Positions 1 to 6,625 are shown, counted from the first letter of the stretch. The stretch is DNA of 8,538 nt from JAJPIG01 sp035504735 (GCA_035504735.1 DATJRJ010000063.1:1-8538); one strand, 5' to 3'. The notes: generated from the sequence alone by a model not told the origin. Numbers and translations are program-made.

Positions 1-5
1 GTTAC

Positions 6-1304
6 TTAACGCATGATTTCTGACAACCCCCGCACGCTGCCATAGCGTCCTGAGTCGGTCAGGTTGAGGCCGCTCACGTTCGCGCAGTCGGAGTTGGCGC
101 GGAACGGTCCGCTAGGCCCCGACAGATGCACAAAGCTCTCGTGCATATTCTGGACGTCGATAATGGTGCCCCAGGCGGCATTGGTCCAGTAGCTGCCCTC
201 GCTGGTCTTCACCATGCCTTGCGGGTCATAGAAAATCTTCCAGAGTTTCATGTTCTCATCGTACAACTCGGCCCACTTGGCGTTGTGCGATTCCTTGTCA
301 CAGTAGAGGATCCGCTTGCCGTAGCAGTAGCCGGGACGCAACGCGGGTATGTGCCGCGCGTCGATTATGTCGACGTCGCGCACTTCCCATTTGCCGATGT
401 CAGGCTTCGGAAAGAACAGCGGCGGCAGAAACTGGCTCATATCGCCTGATTTGATTACGTCCGGGTTCGGCTGCGCGATCACCCGGCCGTCGCCGAGCCA
501 GGTCGCGTCGAACTTGGTGATATTACCGTTGAAGGCGCCGTGCCGCGTATCATCGTTGGTCGCATCGGAACCGAATACCGGGCTGCAGCGCGCCGCCGAC
601 GACAGGCGCAGCGTCCGGCGCAGTGCCGGCACGAACAGGAAAGTATCTTCGTTCTTGGTCTGATCGCGATAATAAACGGTCAGAACCGCGGTATAGCGGG
701 CCTGCTCAGGCTTGGTTAATTCGAAATATTCGGTGTAGTAGACCCCCGCCTGCGAGGGATCGCTAACCCCCATGCCGGCATCCGCGATGTGATCGTAGAT
801 CCGCAGCACGATTATGATCTCGTTCGAGGTCACGTTGCCCATCCGATCGCGGAACACCTGCCCGGAGGTATCGTTGCAGATGATATGGGGAACGTACGCG
901 TACCAGTCGTTGGCCAGGATCTTCCAGCCCTTCATCGGCTCTTGCGGATTCGGGAACGGCAGGCCGGCGACGTAGTTCTTCAGAATATGACGGCCGTCAG
1001 GCAGGGTCTCGATCTGGACCTGCGAGGCATACTGTTCGGTCAGCTTGGCGTAGGTCGGCGGTGGGGGATAATGCAAGGTCGGCCCGATCTCCATCGAGTA
1101 ATCGGGACCCAGCTTCCATTCGTAAGTGCCGGCCCAGAGCGCCTGCAGACCCGGGTTCATGAACTGCTTGTACTGCTCCCAATTCTTTTCGGTGATTACG
1201 GTTCCGGGAGGAATACTGGCTTCCGAACCCGCGGCTTGAGCAACCGGCAAGCGCGTCGCGCAAGCGATTAGAAACCCGAGCAAAAGAACCAATACTTTCC
1301 GCAT
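6..1304 (-). CDS. Exported DUF1329 family protein (possible lipoprotein)
   Basis: A 432-residue protein of the DUF1329 family (annotated elsewhere as outer membrane lipoprotein-sorting protein). Family-like blocks are GWKILANDWYAYVPH (about 126-140), the FVPALRR...RLSSAARC segment (about 224-240) followed by GSDATNDD, WEVRDV (about 305) and YGKRILYCDKES (about 327). The N-terminus is a signal peptide: MRK, a hydrophobic stretch at 4-14, then either a lipobox-like LIAC (Cys15) or signal peptidase I cleavage after AQA (about 24), so it is exported. The ATG at 1304 is chosen because AAAGGGAG lies 8 nt upstream and the signal peptide starts there; an in-frame extension to 1376 adds only an Arg-rich tail that would bury it. 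The biochemical function of the family is not established. Homologues are often found near genes for degradation of hydrophobic compounds, and here the gene is divergent from an oxidative cluster, so a role in envelope handling of a lipophilic substrate is an inference. Confidence 0.85.
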   Translation of the reverse strand: MRKVLVLLLGFLIACATRLPVAQAAGSEASIPPGTVITEKNWEQYKQFMNPGLQALWAGTYEWKLGPDYSMEIGPTLHYPPPPTYAKLTEQYASQVQIETLPDGRHILKNYVAGLPFPNPQEPMKGWKILANDWYAYVPHIICNDTSGQVFRDRMGNVTSNEIIIVLRIYDHIADAGMGVSDPSQAGVYYTEYFELTKPEQARYTAVLTVYYRDQTKNEDTFLFVPALRRTLRLSSAARCSPVFGSDATNDDTRHGAFNGNITKFDATWLGDGRVIAQPNPDVIKSGDMSQFLPPLFFPKPDIGKWEVRDVDIIDARHIPALRPGYCYGKRILYCDKESHNAKWAELYDENMKLWKIFYDPQGMVKTSEGSYWTNAAWGTIIDVQNMHESFVHLSGPSGPFRANSDCANVSGLNLTDSGRYGSVRGLSEIMR

Positions 1305-1467
1305 TTTCCGGACTCCCTTTGCTGGCCCCATGCGGCGCCGGTGATTTGGCCGGTCGCGCCGTGTGGGTCGTGCCAATGGGCGAAAGGTGCAGCTAGTCCC
1401 CTCGCGCGTTGATGCCCTTAACTTCTTGAAATCTAAGCGGTTTTAGCCGCTCCTCAATCAGGTGTCT

Positions 1468-1496
1468 CGGATAACATTCACTGATACTTCTGTCAA
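1468..1496 (-). promoter_or_regulatory. Candidate sigma-70-type promoter for the DUF1329 gene
   Basis: On the minus strand a perfect -35 hexamer TTGACA (1491-1496) is followed after 17 nt by TATCCG (1468-1473), a weak -10 that keeps the first three consensus bases. Transcription would start near 1460 and give a leader of about 155 nt before the ATG at 1304. The perfect -35 and ideal spacing support it; the poor -10 weakens it. Confidence 0.35.
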
Positions 1497-1509
1497 GGAC
1501 AGCTTAAAT
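1481..1509 (+). promoter_or_regulatory. Candidate promoter for the plus-strand catabolic cluster
   Basis: CTGATA (1481-1486, 4 of 6 matches to the -35 consensus) and TTAAAT (1504-1509, 4 of 6 matches to the -10) are 17 nt apart. It overlaps the candidate minus-strand promoter face to face. If used, it leaves a leader of roughly 335 nt before the first gene. I saw no better promoter closer to 1853. Confidence 0.25.
1490..1502. promoter_or_regulatory. Small palindrome within overlapping divergent promoters
   Basis: CTGTC-AAG-GACAG is a perfect 5-bp inverted repeat with a 3-nt centre. It covers the -35 of the candidate minus-strand promoter and sits between -35 and -10 of the plus-strand one, a position where one bound regulator could affect both directions. 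Repeats this short are common by chance, so operator function is an inference from position only. Confidence 0.25.
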
Positions 1510-1747
1510 AGGCGGCGGAACGAACGATTACTCTGAACGACTCGCGATCGCATAACTTGGCCTATGATCGCCCTAAAGAGTATCGAGCCTTGGTCCTGGT
1601 TAACTTCGACGCGGAGTGGCGGCAGCTCCCGAGGCGATCGAAAAAGTCCACTTGGAACGGCGGAGCGGGTAGTCGCGATCGGCGTCTATCAGACGGCATT
1701 GGCGACGATCTCGACCGCCTCAAGAACCGGGCGTCGCGACCAGATAG

Positions 1748-1773
1748 CAGCGCAGCGGACGGCGGCTGCGCTG
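1748..1773. repeat. 9-bp perfect inverted repeat (leader hairpin)
   Basis: CAGCGCAGC (1748-1756) and GCTGCGCTG (1765-1773) are exact reverse complements around an 8-nt loop, about 80 nt before the first gene of the plus-strand cluster. No T-run follows, so it does not look like an intrinsic terminator. Two weaker stems lie just upstream: CGTCT/AGACG at 1683-1695, and GCGACG/CGTCGC with arms at 1702-1707 and 1732-1737. It could be a structured part of the long leader or an operator. Confidence 0.4.
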
Positions 1774-1808
1774 GGTCAGGCCGGAGTTCAATGTTAGACT
1801 GCCGAGGC

Positions 1809-1827
1809 TTGAGGACCAGCTCCTCAA
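1809..1827. promoter_or_regulatory. Palindrome just upstream of the first LLM gene (candidate operator or leader hairpin)
   Basis: TTGAGGACCAGCTCCTCAA has perfect 7-bp arms (1809-1815 and 1821-1827) around a 5-nt centre, and ends 25 nt before the ATG at 1853. Size and position fit a dimeric repressor site or an RNA hairpin close to the ribosome-binding site. No regulator gene is present in the window to pair it with. Confidence 0.4.
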
Positions 1828-1852
1828 ATCAAACGCGGCATGGTGACTCAGT

Positions 1853-2923
1853 ATGGCGAGTAAACTGCGCTTCGGGATCTACAGCGAGATTCAGAACGGC
1901 TACGGTGTCGATTACGCCAAGACAATTTGGGAAGTCTTCGGCCTGATCGAGCAGGCTGATCAGCTCGGCTACGATGTCTTCAGCGTTATCGAGCATCACT
2001 TCTTCCAGGAATTCAGCATCTCGGCGAATCCGCTCGCGCTCTTTTCCGCGGCCGCACAGAAGACCCGCAACATCCGCTTCCGTGCCCTCTGTCATACGCT
2101 GCCGTTGGGCAATCCCGCAGTCCGCGCCGGTGAGCTGGCATTCGCCGACATCATGACCAATGGCCGGCTGGATATCGGCGTCGGCCGCGGTCACGCCTGG
2201 GAATATCCGCCCGCAGGGATCCCGATGGAGGAGACGCAGGGTCGTTACGAGGAATCGCTCGACATCCTGGAGCTGGCCCTGACGCGCGAGCGTTTCTCGT
2301 ACGATGGCAAGTATTACAAGCTCAAGGACGTCTCCGTGGTGCCCAAACCGGTGCAGAAACCGATGCCGCCGGTCTATATGGTCGGAACCAGCGGCGCGGC
2401 GTTCGAATTGGGCGCACGTAAGGGATGGGCACTCGCCTTCGGCGGTCCCGCGCCGGTCGCCGCTTTCAAGCCGGGCGTCGATCGGTATCGCGAGGCGTGC
2501 GCCAAGTATGGCACCAAGCCGGTCGTCGCCTGCGTGCGGGCGGTCTATATCACCGAAGATGAGCGGCGGGCCCGGCTCGAATGTGAAGTAGCACTCAAGA
2601 AGTTCTTCGCTTACAACTCGAGCGCGGTGCCGACTCTGCGCGGCGACCCTGCCATCAAGCAGCGCCTGCTCAACAGCAATTACGCCTTCTATGCCAGCGA
2701 GTTGATGGAGATGCTGCCCAAGCTCAGCTACGAACAGATCGTGACCGAGGATTACGCTTTCGTCGGCACTGCGAGCCAGGTGCTGGAGCAGTGCGAGGCG
2801 CTTAGAAAAGTCGTCGACGTCGACGAAATCCTGATCATCAATCACTTTGGCAATATCGAGCTCTGGAAGGCGGCCCGCACCCAGGAGCTGTTCGCTCAAG
2901 AGGTAATGCCGCGCTTGCGGTAA
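1853..2923 (+). CDS. LLM class flavin-dependent oxidoreductase (bacterial luciferase-like monooxygenase)
   Basis: A 356-residue luciferase-like TIM-barrel oxidoreductase, expected to use reduced flavin and oxygen in the cytoplasm. The EHHF motif at 47-50 matches the active-site segment of luciferase alpha, where the first His is catalytic; a following NP (59-60) is also luciferase-like. Further family marks are the flavin-phosphate segment NGRLDIGVGRG (about 103-113) and the GKYY...PKP.QKP.PP.Y block (about 155-180), which the next gene shares. The ATG at 1853 has GGTGA 6 nt upstream; an ATG at 1840 is out of frame. It is the first gene of the cluster, with 25 nt to the next LLM gene. Close resemblance to luciferase alpha suggests a true monooxygenase rather than an F420 dehydrogenase, but the substrate cannot be read from sequence. 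No flavin reductase lies nearby, so reduced flavin must come from elsewhere. Confidence 0.92.
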   Translation: MASKLRFGIYSEIQNGYGVDYAKTIWEVFGLIEQADQLGYDVFSVIEHHFFQEFSISANPLALFSAAAQKTRNIRFRALCHTLPLGNPAVRAGELAFADIMTNGRLDIGVGRGHAWEYPPAGIPMEETQGRYEESLDILELALTRERFSYDGKYYKLKDVSVVPKPVQKPMPPVYMVGTSGAAFELGARKGWALAFGGPAPVAAFKPGVDRYREACAKYGTKPVVACVRAVYITEDERRARLECEVALKKFFAYNSSAVPTLRGDPAIKQRLLNSNYAFYASELMEMLPKLSYEQIVTEDYAFVGTASQVLEQCEALRKVVDVDEILIINHFGNIELWKAARTQELFAQEVMPRLR

Positions 2924-2948
2924 TCTCAGCCACCGAAAGGAATTCGCG

Positions 2949-3866
2949 ATGAAGCTCGGAATCTGTCTTCCGCAGATGGGCAACGAGACCGGCCCGGAAC
3001 CGATCGCCAGGTTCGCCGAGGCGGCCGAAAAGCTCGGCTACGATTCGCTGTGGACCAACGAGCGCCTGATGTGGCCGCTCAAACCACGCGAACCTTACAG
3101 CGACACTCCCGACGGCCTGCTGCCCGAAGTCTATCAGCGTATCTTCGACGCGATCGAGACGCTCACCTTCGTCACCCCGCTCACCCGCCGCGTTCAGCTC
3201 GGCACCAGTATCGTGGTCGGTCCCTATTACGGTCCGCTGATTTTGGCGCGACGGCTGGCGACCCTCGACGTGCTCTCGGGCGGGCGCGTGATCTGCGGGA
3301 TCGGCATCGGATGGTCGAGCGACGAATACGAAGCTTGCGGGATGACCAAGCGCGGGCTCGAAGCCCGGATGGTTGAAGTGCTGCAGGCGATGGTTACGAT
3401 CTGGACTGCGGAAACGGTCGAGTTCCACGGCAAGTATTATCATATCGCGCCCTGCAAGATCGGTCCCAAGCCGCTCCAGAAGCCGCATCCGCCTATTTAT
3501 CAGGCTGCCTTCACGGAAAAAGCCATGCGCCGCGCGGCGCTCTATTGTGATGGATGGCAACCGCCCAACCCGGCGAGCTGGGATGAATTCGATCGCCAAT
3601 GGCAGTTCATCCGCGAGACCGCCCGCGCGGCCGGGCGCGATCCGGACGCGTTGAAAGTCGTGATGCGCGCGCACGTCGACCTCGGCGAGCATCCGCGGCC
3701 CGCCGCCGGACGTATCTTCGACGGCACCTTCGAGCAGGTCAGGGCCGACGTCAAGGACGCCCGCGAGCACGGCGTCGATCACCTGTTCTTCGAACTCGGA
3801 TTCACGCCCGGCATGACGATCAAAAAGATGTTTGAGCAGATGGAGCGGTTGCGCGCGGTCCAGTAG
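2949..3866 (+). CDS. LLM class oxidoreductase, probably F420-dependent type
   Basis: A 305-residue luciferase-like protein, shorter than its upstream neighbour and lacking the EHHF motif (it has TNER at 36-39). Its SGGRVICGIGIGW segment at 110-122 followed by DEYEACG is the pattern typical of the F420-associated LLM group, often annotated as TIGR03619-like. The GKYY...GPKPLQKPHPPIY block (about 160-180) is conserved. A good Shine-Dalgarno (AAAGGAA) precedes the ATG at 2949 by about 6 nt. It lies 25 nt after the first LLM gene and 58 nt before the dioxygenase, so it is probably co-transcribed. It likely carries out a hydride transfer or oxygenation on an intermediate of the same pathway. F420 versus FMN use is inferred from family resemblance and not proven; no F420 biosynthesis gene is visible here. 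Confidence 0.9.
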   Translation: MKLGICLPQMGNETGPEPIARFAEAAEKLGYDSLWTNERLMWPLKPREPYSDTPDGLLPEVYQRIFDAIETLTFVTPLTRRVQLGTSIVVGPYYGPLILARRLATLDVLSGGRVICGIGIGWSSDEYEACGMTKRGLEARMVEVLQAMVTIWTAETVEFHGKYYHIAPCKIGPKPLQKPHPPIYQAAFTEKAMRRAALYCDGWQPPNPASWDEFDRQWQFIRETARAAGRDPDALKVVMRAHVDLGEHPRPAAGRIFDGTFEQVRADVKDAREHGVDHLFFELGFTPGMTIKKMFEQMERLRAVQ

Positions 3867-3924
3867 ATACGGGAATATTGAGAGGCGGTCGCGGTTCGGA
3901 AAACCAAGTGGAGGCAAGACCATC

Positions 3925-4854
3925 ATGGCTGGTAAAGGTAAAATCGTAAGCGGCTACATCGCGCCCCATCCACCCCATCTGGTCTATGGCGAGAACCCGC
4001 CGCAGAACATTCCGCGCTCGAGCGGCGGATGGGAAGTCCTGCGCTGGGCATACGACAACTGCCGGGAGAAGATCAAAGCGCAAAAGCCCGACGTGATCCT
4101 GATCCACACGCCGCACTGGATGACGCTGGTCGGCCATCACATCACTCGCGTGCCGCGGCTCAAGGGACTGTCGGTTGATCCGATTTTCCCGCATCTGTTC
4201 CGCTACAACTTCGATACTGCGATCGACGTCGATCTGGCCGACGCGATTTACGATGAGGCCAGTGCCGAAGGCCTGACCGCGAAGAAGATGACTAATCCCA
4301 ACTTCCGGCTCGACTACGGCACGATCGTCACCGCGCACATGCTGAATCCCGATTGGGATATTCCGATCGTCAGCCTCTCGGCCAACAACTCGCCGTATTA
4401 CTTCTCGCTCGGGGTCGGAATCGAAGAGATGTTCAAGCTCGGCCGCGCGACCCGCCGTGCGATCGAAAAAAGCGGACGGCGCGCCGTGCTCGCCGCCAGC
4501 AACACGCTCTCGCACTTCCATTTCGATCGCGAGCCCGACCCCGCGCTGCCCGAGGATATGAGCAAGGAGCACGTCTTCAGTCACACCAATTATCTGTGGG
4601 ATATGCGCGTGCTGCAGCTCATGCGCGAGGGCAACATGGACGAGCTGCTGAAGGTGCTGCCCGAGTTTATCGATGCGACCAGCGCCGAGGTGAAATCGGG
4701 TGGGCTGTTCTGGATGCTGGCGGCGATGGGCTTTCCGACCATTCCGGCCAAGGTCCATGGCTACTGGAGCGTAATCGCGACCGGTAACGCGGTCGTCGAG
4801 TGGGATCTCTCCGATGCCGGCAATACCCACCAGGAAGCGCACGCTCATGCCTGA
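3925..4854 (+). CDS. Catalytic subunit of LigB-type class III extradiol dioxygenase, 2-aminophenol 1,6-dioxygenase beta (AmnB)-like
   Basis: A 309-residue protein close to the beta subunit of 2-aminophenol 1,6-dioxygenase, which opens an ortho-aminophenol ring next to the amino-bearing carbon using non-haem Fe(II) and O2. The APHPPHLVYGENPPQN motif (13-28) and RSSGGWEVLRWAY (31-43) follow that family closely. Expected iron ligands are His15, His64 (in HTPHW) and Glu255 (in EVKSG); His197 (in NTLSHFHF) matches the acid-base His. All are present, so the site looks functional. The start at 3925 is chosen because GTGGAGG lies upstream and the family N-terminus begins there; a longer frame from 3832 would overlap the preceding gene with unrelated residues. 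The end is His/Ala-rich (HQEAHAHA). The downstream gene overlaps by 8 nt, as in amnBA-type gene pairs. The substrate could equally be a catechol or a substituted aminophenol. Confidence 0.9.
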   Translation: MAGKGKIVSGYIAPHPPHLVYGENPPQNIPRSSGGWEVLRWAYDNCREKIKAQKPDVILIHTPHWMTLVGHHITRVPRLKGLSVDPIFPHLFRYNFDTAIDVDLADAIYDEASAEGLTAKKMTNPNFRLDYGTIVTAHMLNPDWDIPIVSLSANNSPYYFSLGVGIEEMFKLGRATRRAIEKSGRRAVLAASNTLSHFHFDREPDPALPEDMSKEHVFSHTNYLWDMRVLQLMREGNMDELLKVLPEFIDATSAEVKSGGLFWMLAAMGFPTIPAKVHGYWSVIATGNAVVEWDLSDAGNTHQEAHAHA

Positions 4855-5668
4855 CGGGCGTATCGTCGGCGGCTACATCGTACCCGGCATGCCGCACCTG
4901 GTGCTGCCTCGCAATTCGACCAGCCGCGCCGAGTTGCGCAACGCCTTTCGCACCGCCGGTGCCAATGCGCGTGAAGCACGGCCGGACGTGCTGGTGATCT
5001 TCAGCACCCAGTGGATTTCGGTGCTCGGCCACATGGTGCAGGCGCGGCCCAATCCCAAAGGCATGCACGTCGACGAAAATTGGTACAACCTGGGCGACTT
5101 GCCCTACGATTTCCGCACCGACCTCGAGCTCGCCGCGCGCACCGTCGAGCTTGGCACCGCAGCCGGATTGCAGGTACGTCCGGTCGATTACGAGGGCTTT
5201 CCGGTCGATACCGGGATGCTGGTCACGCTCGACTTTTTCGACCCGAAGAAGCAGCTCCCGGTGGTCGGCATTTCGTGCAACATCTATGCGGGACGCGACG
5301 AGGAGCTGAAACTCGGCAAAGCGGTCGGCGACGCGGTGCGGGCGCTCGGCCGGCGCGCCGTGGTAATCGGATGCTCGGGGCTTTCGGGCCACTGGTTCAC
5401 CCACGACATCAAGGACGACGAAGATCGGATCGTCGGCGAGGCCGATGATGCCGAGAATCGGCGGCTGCTCGATCTGATCGCACAGGGCGATTGCGCCGCG
5501 GCGATGGATGCGGTCCCCGATTTCGCTGCCAAAACCGGTGCCGATATGCAGTTCAAGGCCTTCTATTGGCTGCTCGGCGCGCTCGGCTCGAAAAGCGCCA
5601 AGGGCAAGCTTCTGGGCTACGGTCCAATCTGGGGCAGCGGCGCGGCGGTGGTCGAGTTCGCAGTCTGA
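4847..5668 (+). CDS. Non-catalytic partner subunit of the extradiol dioxygenase, AmnA (alpha)-like LigB fold
   Basis: A 273-residue LigB-fold protein resembling the alpha subunit of 2-aminophenol 1,6-dioxygenase. Family blocks include GYIVPGMPH (9-17), RPDVLVIFSTQW (45-56), HVDENWYNLGDLPYDFR (74-90), GFPVDTG (117-123) and FKAFYWLLGALG (236-247). Aligned with the upstream beta subunit, the iron ligands are lost: Gly14 replaces the first His, Gln55 the second, Asp233 the Glu, and Gly181 the acid-base His. This is what is known of alpha subunits, which support the heteromer without binding metal. The ATG at 4847 lies inside the end of the upstream gene (8-nt overlap), with AGGAAG 9 nt upstream, pointing to translational coupling and equal amounts of both subunits. 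An alternative in-frame ATG at 4814 would add 11 residues with no family match. Confidence 0.87.
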   Translation: MPDGRIVGGYIVPGMPHLVLPRNSTSRAELRNAFRTAGANAREARPDVLVIFSTQWISVLGHMVQARPNPKGMHVDENWYNLGDLPYDFRTDLELAARTVELGTAAGLQVRPVDYEGFPVDTGMLVTLDFFDPKKQLPVVGISCNIYAGRDEELKLGKAVGDAVRALGRRAVVIGCSGLSGHWFTHDIKDDEDRIVGEADDAENRRLLDLIAQGDCAAAMDAVPDFAAKTGADMQFKAFYWLLGALGSKSAKGKLLGYGPIWGSGAAVVEFAV

Positions 5669-5707
5669 CGGGCGGCGTTCCGTTGCTCAGGTCTTCCGGG
5701 AGAATGT

Positions 5708-6589
5708 ATGGCGGGGAATGACTATTCAATCTGGGTGCTGGGCTACGCGCGGACCAAGGTCTCGGGCGATTTCATGGGCGGTTCGCCAATCGCCAGCAAT
5801 ACCGGGATGTTCGAGATTCCGATGCTCTACTCGTTGGTGGTCTCCGCGCCGGGCACCAAAGATCGGCGCATCATCGCGGTCGATACCGGTTTCGGCCCGA
5901 GCGGCTTCGCCGCCGCCGAGGGCACCCTCAGCGATCTGTTCACAGACATCGAATGGCCCGAAGCGGTGCTGAGCAAGATCGGCTTCCGGCCGCAGGAGGT
6001 CGATACCGTCATCCTGACCCACATGCACGCCGACCATTGCGGCAATGTGGTCGCCTTTCCTAACGCCCGGGTCTTCGTTCAGCGCGAGGAGTACGAGGGC
6101 TGGCAGAAAGTTCGCGCGGGCGAGGTTATCGAGGCTGTAGGGCCGGGCTCGTGGGCGCTGTCCTCGATGAATTGGAGCAACTTCGACGATTTCGACCGCG
6201 CCATAGCGGACGGCCGTGTCACGCTGCTCGAAGGCGACCGGGAAGTCGCGCCCGGCATCACCTGCCGTCTGGCCTCGGAATCTCACACGTTCGGCTCGCA
6301 ATGGGTTCAGATGGAAACCCCGGCAGGTCCGCATATCATCGCGGGCGATTGCGTCTACTGGTACGTCAACATCGAGAAGATGTGGCCGGCGGGCTATATC
6401 CAGGGAAATCCGTGGCGAGTGCTGCAGGAATTCGAGAAGATGAAGGGACTGGTGGGCGACAAGCTGCCGCGAATCGTCCCCGGCCACGATTCGGAAGTCT
6501 TCAAGCGCAATCGCCATTGGACGGCAGGGCTGAATCCGGTCGCTGAACTACATCTCGCCGCCGGTGAGAAATCCCGACAGCCCGGATAA
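5708..6589 (+). CDS. MBL-fold metallo-hydrolase, N-acyl homoserine lactonase/pyridoxolactonase-like
   Basis: A 293-residue metallo-beta-lactamase-fold hydrolase with a complete two-zinc site: HMHADH at 105-110, His193, Asp214 (in AGDC) and His260 (in PGHD). The N-terminal half (YSLVVSAPG, VDTGFGPSGF) has the look of the lactonase branch that includes AHL lactonases and 4-pyridoxolactonase. There is no signal peptide, so it acts in the cytoplasm. GGGAG lies 5 nt before the ATG at 5708; an ATG at 5704 is out of frame and closes after five codons. The gene begins 39 nt after the dioxygenase alpha-like gene, on the same strand. That position suggests it hydrolyses a lactone, cyclic ester or related product formed after ring opening, although quorum quenching or another hydrolytic role cannot be excluded by sequence. 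Confidence 0.92.
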   Translation: MAGNDYSIWVLGYARTKVSGDFMGGSPIASNTGMFEIPMLYSLVVSAPGTKDRRIIAVDTGFGPSGFAAAEGTLSDLFTDIEWPEAVLSKIGFRPQEVDTVILTHMHADHCGNVVAFPNARVFVQREEYEGWQKVRAGEVIEAVGPGSWALSSMNWSNFDDFDRAIADGRVTLLEGDREVAPGITCRLASESHTFGSQWVQMETPAGPHIIAGDCVYWYVNIEKMWPAGYIQGNPWRVLQEFEKMKGLVGDKLPRIVPGHDSEVFKRNRHWTAGLNPVAELHLAAGEKSRQPG

Positions 6590-6608
6590 TTTAGCCGCCA
6601 GAGAACAA

Positions 6609-6625
6609 ATCCGCCGGGCGCGGAT
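6609..6625 (-). terminator. Candidate intrinsic terminator for the REC-HPt/tspO operon
   Basis: ATCCGC (6609-6614) and GCGGAT (6620-6625) form a perfect 6-bp stem with a 5-nt loop, 39 nt beyond the tspO stop on the minus strand. Read on that strand the stem is followed by TTTGTTCT, a broken U-rich tail. Read on the plus strand it is followed by AAAGTACC, so it does not fit as a terminator for the MBL gene, which ends 20 nt upstream. Confidence 0.45.

Larger units (their letters stand above)
1305..1852. other. 548-bp divergent intergenic/regulatory region
   Basis: This region separates the minus-strand DUF1329 gene from the plus-strand cluster. It holds candidate promoters in both directions around 1468-1509, a small palindrome inside them, and a series of inverted repeats between 1683 and 1827. 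Reading frames in 1557-1946 are open for up to about 129 codons, but they start at TTG or lack a good ribosome-binding site, have Arg/Ser-rich shadow-like composition, and the longest runs into the start of the next gene. I do not support a protein-coding gene here. A weak inverted repeat AGCGG-TTTTAG-CCGCT at 1436-1451 falls in the presumed leader of the DUF1329 gene. Confidence 0.6.

Noticed and set aside
789..1271. 160-codon plus-strand frame within the DUF1329 gene
   Set aside because: It is antisense to a well-supported gene and shows no family motif or ribosome-binding site of note.
1305..1376. N-terminal extension of the DUF1329 protein to an upstream ATG at 1376
   Set aside because: It would place 24 mostly Arg/Pro residues before a good signal peptide and ignore the clear Shine-Dalgarno before the ATG at 1304.
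1557..1946. Possible small gene or decayed gene in the divergent intergenic region (including a segment ERVVAIGVYQTAL in one frame)
   Set aside because: The frame that looks most protein-like is only 77 codons, has no ribosome-binding site and no recognisable family; the 129-codon frame starts with TTG and runs into the real LLM gene. A degraded remnant is possible but cannot be shown.
3832..3924. Upstream start for the AmnB-like gene
   Set aside because: It overlaps the end of the second LLM gene, adds 31 residues with no family match, and the ATG at 3925 has GTGGAGG upstream and the normal family N-terminus.
1829..4848. Three long minus-strand open frames (384, 362 and 342 codons) opposite the plus-strand cluster
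   Set aside because: They mirror real genes with intact catalytic motifs on the plus strand, overlap each other, and have Arg/Asp/His-rich composition typical of antisense frames in GC-rich DNA. No family motif is recognisable in them.
5726..6517. 263-codon minus-strand frame opposite the MBL hydrolase
   Set aside because: It lies fully within the MBL gene, which has a complete zinc-binding motif set; the opposite frame has no recognisable domain.
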